A stretch of DNA of 24,651 nt, from NCBI GenBank assembly GCA_030587365.1, contig JAUQZE010000010.1, forward strand, positions 1 to 24,651, in the 5' to 3' direction. The notes beneath the pieces are model-generated. The model ran no database searches and was not told the DNA's origin. It saw only the letters and a program-made list of their open reading frames with translations. Made by a program: the position numbers and the translations under genes. This DNA is from Candidatus Freyarchaeota archaeon. GTDB lineage: Archaea > Asgardarchaeota > Jordiarchaeia > Jordiarchaeales > Jordiarchaeaceae. This document shows positions 14,160-20,556 of the stretch, piece by piece (the stretch's first letter is position 1; every line of letters begins with the position of its first letter).

Positions 14160-14475
14160 ATAGGACTACCCCCTTTCGGATTATCTCCTCTACGAAATCG
14201 TCGCCTATTCTGAGGCGTTCCTCCAACTCCTCAGGAGTATACACCAGAGGGGATACAGGTATTTCGCGGCGGGGATTGTAGATTATTCTTTTAACGTGTA
14301 CGACTCTGTCCACTCTTCTCTCATTAGTTTTTTTCAAAATCAAAAGGTCTATGTCGCTATCTTCTTTAGGATTGCCGTAAGCGTAGGAGCCGAATAGAAT
14401 AATCTTCAGAGGCTTGTTTTCGCTTTTCAGCTTCTCGACAATCTCAGATAGTATTGCTTTTATCCCTACTTCCAT
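14134..14475 (-). CDS. MNT-type nucleotidyltransferase antitoxin
   Basis: A 113-residue minimal nucleotidyltransferase. KIILFGSYAYGNPKEDSDID gives G29-S30 and the D41-x-D43 metal pair. The remainder (VVHVKRIIYNPRREIPVSPL, VYTPEELEERLRIGDDFVEE) is the usual short C-terminal helical part. MNT enzymes adenylylate their HEPN partner on a tyrosine and so silence it. The ATG follows GAGGAAGG, a good ribosome site, on the minus strand. The stop lies inside the HEPN gene. It is intact whereas the HEPN gene has a nonsense codon. Confidence 0.9.
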   Translation of the reverse strand: MEVGIKAILSEIVEKLKSENKPLKIILFGSYAYGNPKEDSDIDLLILKKTNERRVDRVVHVKRIIYNPRREIPVSPLVYTPEELEERLRIGDDFVEEIIRKGVVLYESEGADS

Positions 14476-14839
14476 CTTCTACCTTCCTCTAGCTTATATT
14501 TACCATGTATTTATGCGCTTTTAAATTATAAAGACTCGTCTCTAATGATATTAGTAACAAGAAATTAACTGGCATAAGTAAAACTGTGGAAGCAGGTACT
14601 TTCAACCCTCGTTAATGAGGAACCCTTTTTACAAGGGAAAATAGTAGTGTTTCTTATTAATACTGGAAGAAAGCTTTCAATCCTCATTGCAGGTAGGGAG
14701 AAATTTGGGACATAGAAAAAGCTTTGAAATAGCGGTTGACGTACTGTTTGAGACCGATATGTGTATCTTGCCGAAAGCGGTGACCACGAAAGAGTACAGT
14801 TTCCTTGCCACTGGTAATTTTTTATAGGGTGGACTTGTA
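14476..14839. other. Intergenic stretch with CRISPR-repeat-like words
   Basis: No convincing gene. Open frames here lack start context and protein-like composition. CTTTCAACCCTCGTTAATGA starts at 14599 and CTTTCAATCCTCATTGCAGG at 14674, 75 bp apart; a third copy is at 18749. The 14674 copy contains TTTCAATCC and AGGTAGG, both found in the reverse complement of the array repeat at 1780-2935. They may be relics of an old array or unrelated dispersed repeats. Confidence 0.4.
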
Positions 14840-15247
14840 TTATGGTGCCAGTACCTTCAGCTCTTTGATTCGTTCGTAATGTGCTTTGTTCCTCGTCAAG
14901 AGGGGTATGTCTTTTGATAAGCATATGGTAGCGTTAAAGAGATCCCTAATTTCGATGGATGAACCTTTGACTCTTAATTCTGCCCCTTTATCAGATGCCC
15001 TTTTGGCACTGTCACGAGTAAATGATAAGACATTGTATTGGTCAAGTAGGCTTTCAACTTCCATTACTCTCATCTCGCGCTTTGAGGAGAGATTTGCACC
15101 CAGCAAGAGTTCAAAGGCTGTTACGCTGGTTATGAATATGTCCGCTTTTTTCGTCCATTCGATGAAGGCAGATTTTCCCGGCTCGCGTCCCCTGAGGTAA
15201 TCTACTACAACATCCGTGTCGACGCATATAGCTTTTACAGCTTCCAT
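14840..15247 (-). CDS. vapC: VapC PIN ribonuclease toxin, pair 4
   Basis: A 135-residue VapC starting at ATG 15247, 13 nt inside the antitoxin gene; a longer frame upstream only overlaps vapB. It starts MEAVKAICVDTDVVVDYLRG (D10, D12). TSVTAFELLLGA gives E46, and IEIRDLFNATICLS gives D102. PLLTRNKAHYERI is the usual C-terminal T-R-N-x-x-H-(F/Y) element. All expected PIN positions are present and length is normal, so this is one of the few probably working toxins here. VapC toxins cut initiator tRNA or rRNA. Confidence 0.9.
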   Translation of the reverse strand: MEAVKAICVDTDVVVDYLRGREPGKSAFIEWTKKADIFITSVTAFELLLGANLSSKREMRVMEVESLLDQYNVLSFTRDSAKRASDKGAELRVKGSSIEIRDLFNATICLSKDIPLLTRNKAHYERIKELKVLAP

Positions 15248-15462
15248 TTTTTCCACGACTCGCTCACCGTTTTCATTATGTCGTCCATTTCTTCGTCCCA
15301 TGCGCCAGCCAAATCCTCGATGGGTATTACCTTTCTCAAGACAGCTTCCCCCTCGCCTGAAACCTCTATTGACACGTAGTCACCCTCCTTTATTTCAAGC
15401 TTCCTGCGGACACTCTCCGGTATTGTAATTTGGTAGTTGCTCGTGACCTTCACCTTAGCCAA
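15235..15462 (-). CDS. vapB: VapB-type AbrB antitoxin, pair 4
   Basis: A 75-residue AbrB antitoxin from TTG 15462, preceded by AGGAGG about 8 nt upstream, which fixes the start. MAKVKVTSNYQITIPESVRR, KLEIKEGDYVSIEVSGEGEA, VLRK is the AbrB double hairpin. The tail IEDLAGAWDEEMDDIMKTVS binds the toxin. It precedes and overlaps vapC. Regulation by the VapBC complex at its own promoter is expected of the family. Confidence 0.9.
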   Translation of the reverse strand: MAKVKVTSNYQITIPESVRRKLEIKEGDYVSIEVSGEGEAVLRKVIPIEDLAGAWDEEMDDIMKTVSESWKKWKL

Positions 15463-15644
15463 CCGAATTCCTCCTAAAATATTTTGTTTCTAGTAAAGAT
15501 ACTAGATTCCAGTATAAAAATGATGCTCATTGGTGCAAAAACTGGAAGAGTAGATTTCGTTTTTATCTCTGAAGTGCTTAATTTTGTGTTTTCCCAGTTC
15601 ATCACACAAAAATTATACATAGCTCGCCGCATAAGAAGGTACGC

Positions 15645-17138
15645 ATGGGAAAGATTGATTCCTCCAAACTAAATAAAAAAAGAACAGAGGCAGAAAATGA
15701 TTTTGACAGTCTAATAAAGGCTTTAAAGAATGAAAGGGACTGGAAAGTCCGAGCCAAAGCGGCAAAGACACTTGAAAAAACAGGAGACGCAAGGACAGTA
15801 GAACTACTACTACAAACATTAAAAAAAGATAAAGAAGGGGAAGGTCGAGAGACGATAATAATGGTTCTCGGAATGATAGGAAGAAAAGCAATAGAACCAC
15901 TCTTTAAGGCGTTAAAGAACGAGGACAGAGACATTAGGGCAGGAGCAGCGGAAGCACTAGGATGGCGAGGAAATAAGAAAGCAGTAAAACCACTGCTACA
16001 AAGTTTAAAGGACAAAGACAGCTTGGTTCGGGCAGCAGCAGCTGAAGCACTCGGAGAGATAGGAGATGCAAGGGCAGTAAAACCACTACTAAAAGCACTA
16101 AAGGATGAAAGCATCAAAGTTCAAGCAGAAGCAGAATGGGCACTCGGAATGATTGAGGATAAGAGAGCGGTAGAACCACTACTACAAAATCTAATGGATA
16201 AACACAGCGATATTCGATACGAAGCGGCAGTATCCCTCGGAATGATTGGGGATAAGAGAGCGGTAGAACCACTACTACAAGCATTGAAAGATGAAAATAG
16301 TGATGTTCGGGCAGGAGCAGCTGAGGCATTTTGGAGCACAAAAGATAAGAGAGCGGTAAAATCGCTCATTAAGGCGCTAAAGGATAAAGATGACGGTGTT
16401 AGAGGAGCGGCAGCAATAGCGCTTGGAGAAATAAGAGATAAGAGAGCGGTAAAACCACTAATACAAGCACTAAAAGATGAAGAAAGCTATGCCCGATACG
16501 GAGCAGCACAGGGACTTGGATTTATAAGAGATAAGAGAGCGGTAAAACCACTGATTAAAGCGTTAGAGGACGAAGACCATGAAGTCCGAAAAAGTGCGAT
16601 ATTTGCCCTTGGAAAGATAGGGGATAAGAGGGCGGTAGAACCACTAATCCCGCTCATAAAGGGTGAAGATATCGAGTTTCGAGAGGAAGCAATGGATGCC
16701 CTTGGATGGATAGGGAATAAGAGGGCGGTAGAACCACTACTAAAAGCACTAAACCAAAAAGACAGCAGTACACGAGAGAATGCGGTATGGGCCCTTGGAA
16801 TGATAAATGACAAGAGAGTGATAGAAACCCTCCTACAGGCACTAAAAGACGAAGACAGCGGGGTTCGCGCAGGAGCAGCGGAAGCACTTGGATTTATAAG
16901 GGATAAGAAAGCGGTAGAGCCACTCATACAGGCACTAAAGGACGAAGATAGCGATGTTCGAAAGAGAGCCTCATGGGCGTTTGTAGAAATAAGAGATAAG
17001 AGAGCGGTAGAGCCACTAAAAAAGGCATTAAAGGATGAAGACCGAGAGGTTCGAAAGGCAGCCTCATTGGCGCTTGGACTAGTAGGAGAAAAAAAGGGCG
17101 GTAGAGCCACTCATACAGGCACTAAAGAACGAAGATAG
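15645..17138 (+). CDS. HEAT-repeat (PBS-lyase type) protein
   Basis: A 497-residue protein made almost wholly of 31-residue HEAT-like repeats, about 15 of them, each of the form AVEPLLQALKDEDSDVRAGA, AEALGxIGDKR. These stack into a solenoid for protein binding. The DNA repeats are also very alike (GATAAGAGAGCGGTA recurs many times), so the array has expanded or been homogenised recently. At about 17091-17097 an extra G in AAAAAAAGGG shifts the frame, so the last residues (GGRATHTGTKERR) are aberrant; the correct frame continues to at least two more decayed repeats up to about 17310. The ATG follows GAAGGT, and TTATACAT at about 15612 is a likely TATA box. Role unknown; such proteins can scaffold other systems. 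Confidence 0.88.
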   Translation: MGKIDSSKLNKKRTEAENDFDSLIKALKNERDWKVRAKAAKTLEKTGDARTVELLLQTLKKDKEGEGRETIIMVLGMIGRKAIEPLFKALKNEDRDIRAGAAEALGWRGNKKAVKPLLQSLKDKDSLVRAAAAEALGEIGDARAVKPLLKALKDESIKVQAEAEWALGMIEDKRAVEPLLQNLMDKHSDIRYEAAVSLGMIGDKRAVEPLLQALKDENSDVRAGAAEAFWSTKDKRAVKSLIKALKDKDDGVRGAAAIALGEIRDKRAVKPLIQALKDEESYARYGAAQGLGFIRDKRAVKPLIKALEDEDHEVRKSAIFALGKIGDKRAVEPLIPLIKGEDIEFREEAMDALGWIGNKRAVEPLLKALNQKDSSTRENAVWALGMINDKRVIETLLQALKDEDSGVRAGAAEALGFIRDKKAVEPLIQALKDEDSDVRKRASWAFVEIRDKRAVEPLKKALKDEDREVRKAASLALGLVGEKKGGRATHTGTKERR

Positions 17139-17310
17139 TAGGGTCTGAGAGAACATTACAAAGGCTCCCAGATTGATAAAAAGTAAATAAACAATAGAAC
17201 TACCCGCAAGCCACTAAAAGAAGAAGACAAAGGTGTCCGAAAGAATATCCACAAGCGATTTAAGACATAGTAGGCGAGAAAGCGGTAAGAATTCCCTAAA
17301 ATCCATTAGG
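17087..17310 (+). pseudogene. Decayed 3' end of the HEAT-repeat gene
   Basis: In the frame lost at about 17095, the DNA reads KAVEPLIQALKNEDSRV then TGA (a CGA Arg codon changed to TGA). Further on, LKEEDKGVRKN is a second decayed repeat. Several stops and shifts follow. The ancestral protein had at least 17 repeats. Confidence 0.75.
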
Positions 17311-17391
17311 AGGTGTTCTACTCAGACGGTGGTGTCCAGTTCAGACCTTAACCCGCCCAGGGACATACCACGTTTCGTGAATTGCAGAAAA

Positions 17392-17979
17392 TTAAGATTT
17401 GCTTAAATCGTTTATTCTCTCTGTTAACTGTTTTCTTACTTTCGGAGGGTTGGGGACAGTTATAGGTAATCGTTGTACACAGTTAATTAATCCTTCTTTT
17501 AGTTTGATGTCTAGTTTTCGTGCTTCCTCGTTCAGATAGTTCCAATCAAGTTTTTCTATTAGGTGGTACAAGACTACGGCGATGTCTGCCATGTCCCTCT
17601 CCCTTCCCGCAACTAATTTTACTAGAATGAGGTCTTCGGGTGATACGCATCTCAAGCTTTGTCCTTCAAGAACTATGGTTGATGCCCGGTCTATTAGTTG
17701 CTCTATTGGGATTCCTCCTATTTTTTCTGTGTAAACGTCAATGTCTCCTTTTTCTGTGTGTTTGAACTCGTGTTTCTCTAAACGAGGATTATAAAGATAA
17801 AAGTAGCCTATCTCTTCAAACTTTTCTCTGAGTTTCCAGAGATCTGTTTTTAGTACAGCCGCGTCCACATCGTGTGTTGTTCTGTATCGAGTTATTTGAA
17901 TGAGAGCCCATGCACCCACCAGAGCGTACTTTGCGTTAGATTTCTGGCAGGCGAGAATAAAGTCATCAAGCAACAACAT
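17392..17979 (-). CDS. AbiEii-like nucleotidyltransferase
   Basis: A 195-residue nucleotidyltransferase-fold protein. KYALVGAWALIQITRYRTTH, DVDAAVL gives the glycine loop and the D37-x-D39 metal pair, and KGDIDVYT supplies a third acidic position. SPEDLILVKLVAGRERDMAD is the helical motif (E-D-L-x-x-x-K) typical of AbiEii/MNT-like toxins. The ATG lies 14 nt inside the upstream gene (17966-18664), a wHTH protein. AbiE systems are type IV toxin-antitoxins with AbiEi (regulator) and AbiEii (toxin); I infer the same here. AbiEii-type enzymes transfer nucleotides to tRNA in studied cases. An MNT-type antitoxin role is the alternative. Confidence 0.78.
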   Translation of the reverse strand: MLLLDDFILACQKSNAKYALVGAWALIQITRYRTTHDVDAAVLKTDLWKLREKFEEIGYFYLYNPRLEKHEFKHTEKGDIDVYTEKIGGIPIEQLIDRASTIVLEGQSLRCVSPEDLILVKLVAGRERDMADIAVVLYHLIEKLDWNYLNEEARKLDIKLKEGLINCVQRLPITVPNPPKVRKQLTERINDLSKS

Positions 17980-18664
17980 CGGTAAGCTCCTCCGGAACCG
18001 TCAAAAATATCCTCTCCTCCAAGCTTTTAGAAATAACCAGCGAGTCTAGAAGTCCTCGCCCCATCAATGAGAGCCCTTCAAGGAATACCCGCTTCCGCGA
18101 GACACACTTAACCCCATTCAAGCTTATAGTCTGGGGGACGGAGCGGACGGAAAACAAAACAATATCAGCCAATTCTCCCTCAGAGTTTTGCCTATACCCT
18201 CTTTCCTTTAGAAACTGAATCCAAGTTTTTTTGTCTTTTTCCCGTATGTACGCGATGCAAGCTGAGGGTGTTTGGTAGCCTGTGTATAGGTAAGCCGCGG
18301 TTTCTGCGGCGATTGCGTAGTCCAAACTCTCGGATTCGGATATCTCTACTACAACTTTAATTTGCTGTTCCCAACCGCTGGGCTGGCTCGCCTTTAAGAG
18401 TATCTTGTTCAACATTTGGTGCTCTACATGGATTACGCCAACAACAACTTCGAATTTTTGTTTTAGAAGTAAAACTGCCTTTTCCGAGAGGCTGACCTCC
18501 CTATTTCTCACATTTACCCAGTTCCTCTCTTCCAATTCTCCTATCTTCCGGTATACTGTAGACATGGGAACCCCTACCAATGAGGATAATGTCCGAATAC
18601 GCTGTGTTCCCTCCTGCAAATAGAAGAGTATAGAAAATTCCAAATCATCCAAATTTTTCACCAA
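17966..18664 (-). CDS. AbiEi-like winged-helix regulator/antitoxin
   Basis: About 232 residues from TTG 18664 or GTG 18661. Residues 5-70 are a winged helix: LEFSILFYLQEGTQRIRTLS, SLVGVPMSTVYRKIGELEER (recognition helix MSTVYRKIGELEER), NWVNV wing. The C-terminal 160 residues (VVVEISESESLDYAIAAETA, then YTGYQTPSACIAYI) form an alpha/beta domain I do not recognise in detail, comparable to AbiEi C-terminal parts. A TATA-like box at 18685-18691 puts transcription start on the start codon, so the transcript should be leaderless. An inverted repeat just above that box is a good operator for self-repression. It is followed by the nucleotidyltransferase with a 14-nt overlap. Confidence 0.72.
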   Translation of the reverse strand: MVKNLDDLEFSILFYLQEGTQRIRTLSSLVGVPMSTVYRKIGELEERNWVNVRNREVSLSEKAVLLLKQKFEVVVGVIHVEHQMLNKILLKASQPSGWEQQIKVVVEISESESLDYAIAAETAAYLYTGYQTPSACIAYIREKDKKTWIQFLKERGYRQNSEGELADIVLFSVRSVPQTISLNGVKCVSRKRVFLEGLSLMGRGLLDSLVISKSLEERIFLTVPEELTDVVA

Positions 18665-18684
18665 AAATAATACAAAAGGAGAAG

Positions 18685-18716
18685 AATTTAAGCCTTTTTA
18701 TTCTCAAAAATGAGAA
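18685..18716 (-). promoter_or_regulatory. Promoter and probable operator of the AbiE-like pair
   Basis: The minus strand TTAAATT (18691-18685) is centred 26 nt above the start codon at 18661-18664. Directly upstream, TTCTCA (18701-18706) and TGAGAA (18711-18716) form a perfect inverted repeat around AAAA. That position overlaps where TFB and TBP would bind, as expected of a repressor site, and AbiEi proteins bind such repeats. Confidence 0.55.
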
Positions 18717-19091
18717 AAAATATGATTGACACACCGAGCCCATGTTGTCTTTCAATCCTCGTTGCCTGAGTAACTGCTTTTGCAAGTACGTTATTTAAAC
18801 ACTAGTGTTTTAGAAAAGTTTACTGCATTAATCCCCAGAATCCTCAAGTTAAAAAACATGATTGAAGTTCCAGCTTTATAAATTTACTTTTAGTGATTTG
18901 AGGACTTGGCATCCCTTTCTGATTTTTATTTGGCCACAACAATGAAGGTGTTTTCAAATCGGTGTTTTCATAAAAAATGAGTGAAGGCAGCTGAATAAAT
19001 TCTGAACCGTTAAATAGGCTTAGCAGAACTATTAATTCTTAGACTGTTCTGTGGAAAAATATTATATAATTAATCGTTACATAGTTTTTTA
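18717..19091. other. Intergenic region before vapBC pair 5
   Basis: No gene is seen in these 375 bp. It holds a third CRISPR-repeat-like word, CTTTCAATCCTCGTTGCCTG at 18749, a short palindrome AACACTAGTGTT near 18798, and TATTATATAATTAATC (about 19060-19075), a likely promoter for the antitoxin at 19092. Confidence 0.45.
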
Positions 19092-19328
19092 GTGATGAGG
19101 ATGGATAAGTATTCAACCATATCAGTTCCAACCGAAATCAAAAAAATTCTGGAGGAGGCTAAGGGTGAAGAAGAGTGGGGCGAATTCCTCCTCGAGCTTT
19201 ACATCGAAGCCAAGAGACTGAAATCCAAACAGGCATTCGAGAAACTCGCTGGAAAACTCACAGAGGAGGAACTCGAAAGCATACTTGAATCGAGTAAAGA
19301 GTTCAGGGAAGGGTTCAAGCTGAAATGA
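19092..19328 (+). CDS. VapB-like antitoxin, pair 5
   Basis: From GTG 19092 or ATG 19095, 77-78 residues: MRMDKYSTISVPTEIKKILE, EAKGEEEWGEFLLELYIEAK, RLKSKQAFEKLAGKLTEEEL, ESILESSKEFREGFKLK. This is the archaeal VapB group with an N-terminal ribbon-helix-helix-like start (STISVPTEIKKIL) and E-W-G-E-F-L signature, distinct from the AbrB-type antitoxins elsewhere in the window. The final codons overlap the toxin ATG (ATGA). It appears intact while the toxin is cut short. Confidence 0.82.
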   Translation: MMRMDKYSTISVPTEIKKILEEAKGEEEWGEFLLELYIEAKRLKSKQAFEKLAGKLTEEELESILESSKEFREGFKLK

Positions 19329-19582
19329 AGCTTCTTGACACAGAAACCATAGTCGAACTACTGCGAAAAAGAGAGCATGAATTCGGAGCCGTATCCATCA
19401 TAACCCTAATGGAAGTCCTGAGAGTAGTCGAAATCCAAAAAAGAACTGAAGTCAAAGAACTTCTAGAGGAAAGCTTCATTAATTGGTGGGTGATGCTTGT
19501 TCCAAGGATTTATGGGAAAGGTGTTGGTATGAATGAGAACGCTGCACCCATAATCATGGGCTTGTTAACGGGGATTGTGTAG
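19325..19582 (+). CDS. VapC toxin, pair 5, truncated after about 50 residues
   Basis: MKLLDTETIVELLRKREHEF, GAVSIITLMEVLRVVEIQKR, TEVKELLEESF is a normal VapC opening with D5 and E30. After residue 50 the sequence (INWWVMLVPRIYGKGVGMNE and on) bears no likeness to a PIN domain, and the C-terminal Asp residues are absent. The join near 19478 is probably a deletion or recombination point. The 85-residue product should be inactive. Confidence 0.7.
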   Translation: MKLLDTETIVELLRKREHEFGAVSIITLMEVLRVVEIQKRTEVKELLEESFINWWVMLVPRIYGKGVGMNENAAPIIMGLLTGIV

Positions 19583-19620
19583 TCTATCTGGTTTTCTGGT
19601 ATTTTGCAGCCCAAATTGGG

Positions 19621-19806
19621 ATGGATCCCTTAAGTATGCTAGTTGGGATTTTCAGAGTGATGGGTGGACTGGGAATCATCATACTAGCGTGCTTCGCCGT
19701 ACTGGGCATCATGGGACTCTATATACTGTGGAAAATGTTGACTGAAGATACTATAGGAAAAGGAGAAAGCAGCGCGGGATTAGATAACGGTCTGAGCGCT
19801 ATCTAA
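19621..19806 (+). CDS. Small single-span membrane protein (61 aa)
   Basis: Not recognised. MDPLSMLVGIFRVMGGLGII, ILACFAVLGIMGLYILWKML, then a polar tail TEDTIGKGESSAGLDN. One long hydrophobic segment (residues 6-40, possibly a hairpin) is Gly-rich. No ribosome site is obvious, and it follows the truncated toxin. It could be a gene in its own right, or the end of the foreign piece joined to vapC. Confidence 0.4.
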   Translation: MDPLSMLVGIFRVMGGLGIIILACFAVLGIMGLYILWKMLTEDTIGKGESSAGLDNGLSAI

Positions 19807-19915
19807 CTCGGCTGTTGTCCCGCATGGAGCGCAGCAATGAAATTTTTTCACGCGCTCGGTCCAAATTGTGTTATGCTAATTTTCGGGCTGGATCCCGCGA
19901 GACATCTAAATGTGA

Positions 19916-20005
19916 GCTTCAAAAAGAGTTTTTGTGGCTTCAAGAACTCTTTCAGCATGGTTGTTTCCCTTATACTTCTCCACCAAAACAACTGAATAGA
20001 AAAAC
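19916..20005 (-). pseudogene. Relic of a VapC toxin start
   Basis: Downstream of the antitoxin relic on the minus strand, 20005-19916 reads FYSVVLVEKYKGNNHAERVL, EATKTLFEAHI, stop. The S-V-V-L-V-E-x-Y-K-G-N and A-E-x-V-L pattern resembles a PIN toxin's first strand and helix. The frame lacks a start, and nothing follows. Confidence 0.5.
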
Positions 20006-20244
20006 TCACTGTGACAGCTCCTTGGAAAAGTCTTCAGCGTGCTTTTCTTCTTGTCTTCTCTCTTCTTCCAGCGTCTCTTCCAATCTTTCGGCTCTCGGCA
20101 GTCTCATAGCTTTAACAACTCATCGGGAAGAGGGATAACGAGGATTGTGCCATCCGGTAAGGCTTCAACTCTTAGATGTTGCCCCACTTTTAATCCAAGC
20201 TTCTCCCTTACTCCCTTGGGGATTACCATCTGCCCCTTAGGAAA
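20006..20244 (-). pseudogene. Relic of an AbrB-type VapB antitoxin
   Basis: The minus strand from 20244 reads FPKGQMVIPKGVREKLGLKV, GQHLRVEALPDGTILVIPLP, DELLK, then with a frameshift MRLPRAERLEETLEEERRQE, EKHAEDFSKELSQ, TGA 20008-20006. The AbrB hairpin and the acidic, charged tail are clear. A stop lies just before FPKG, so the first strand and start are lost. Confidence 0.75.
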
Positions 20245-20556
20245 GCACTACATCAGTCAATCTTACTATCAATAAAAATGTAAGAAAAAAGAACAAGTCT
20301 TTCCAACCCCTATTTCTCAGAAGTAGAATTGTGAACCTTTTTTAAGATTTGAATTCATCTGGGCGAATAAAATCAGTCGATAACGCCTCTTTTTAGGGCT
20401 CAAGTCGAGAAAAAATCAGACGAACTCTCCTTTTCGAGACACGGCAAAACCATTCTTCACCACCCCACACAGCTTACCATAACTCAATAACAACCACAAA
20501 AATTTTGGAATAGGGGTGTGCTGGTAGATTCCGTGGAGTGTATTCTTCTTTTTTCC
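20245..20556. other. Intergenic region between vapBC relic and herA
   Basis: No gene or promoter is convincing in these 312 bp. CTTTCCAACCCCTATTTCTC at 20299 is similar to the CTTTCAATCC words elsewhere but with an extra base. herA ends at 20557, so the stretch could hold its transcription stop (TTTTTTCCTT runs occur near 20548). Confidence 0.35.

Noticed and set aside
14565..14924. 119-codon frame on the minus strand
   Set aside because: It overlaps the end of the vapC gene (14840-15247), has no start signal and an unprotein-like composition.
15602..17110. Ser/Ala-rich frames on the minus strand under the HEAT gene
   Set aside because: They mirror the 93-bp HEAT repeats in antisense; the plus-strand protein is the real gene.
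19815..20138. 107-codon frame on the plus strand
   Set aside because: It runs antisense to the vapBC relic at 19916-20244, which gives a far better match.
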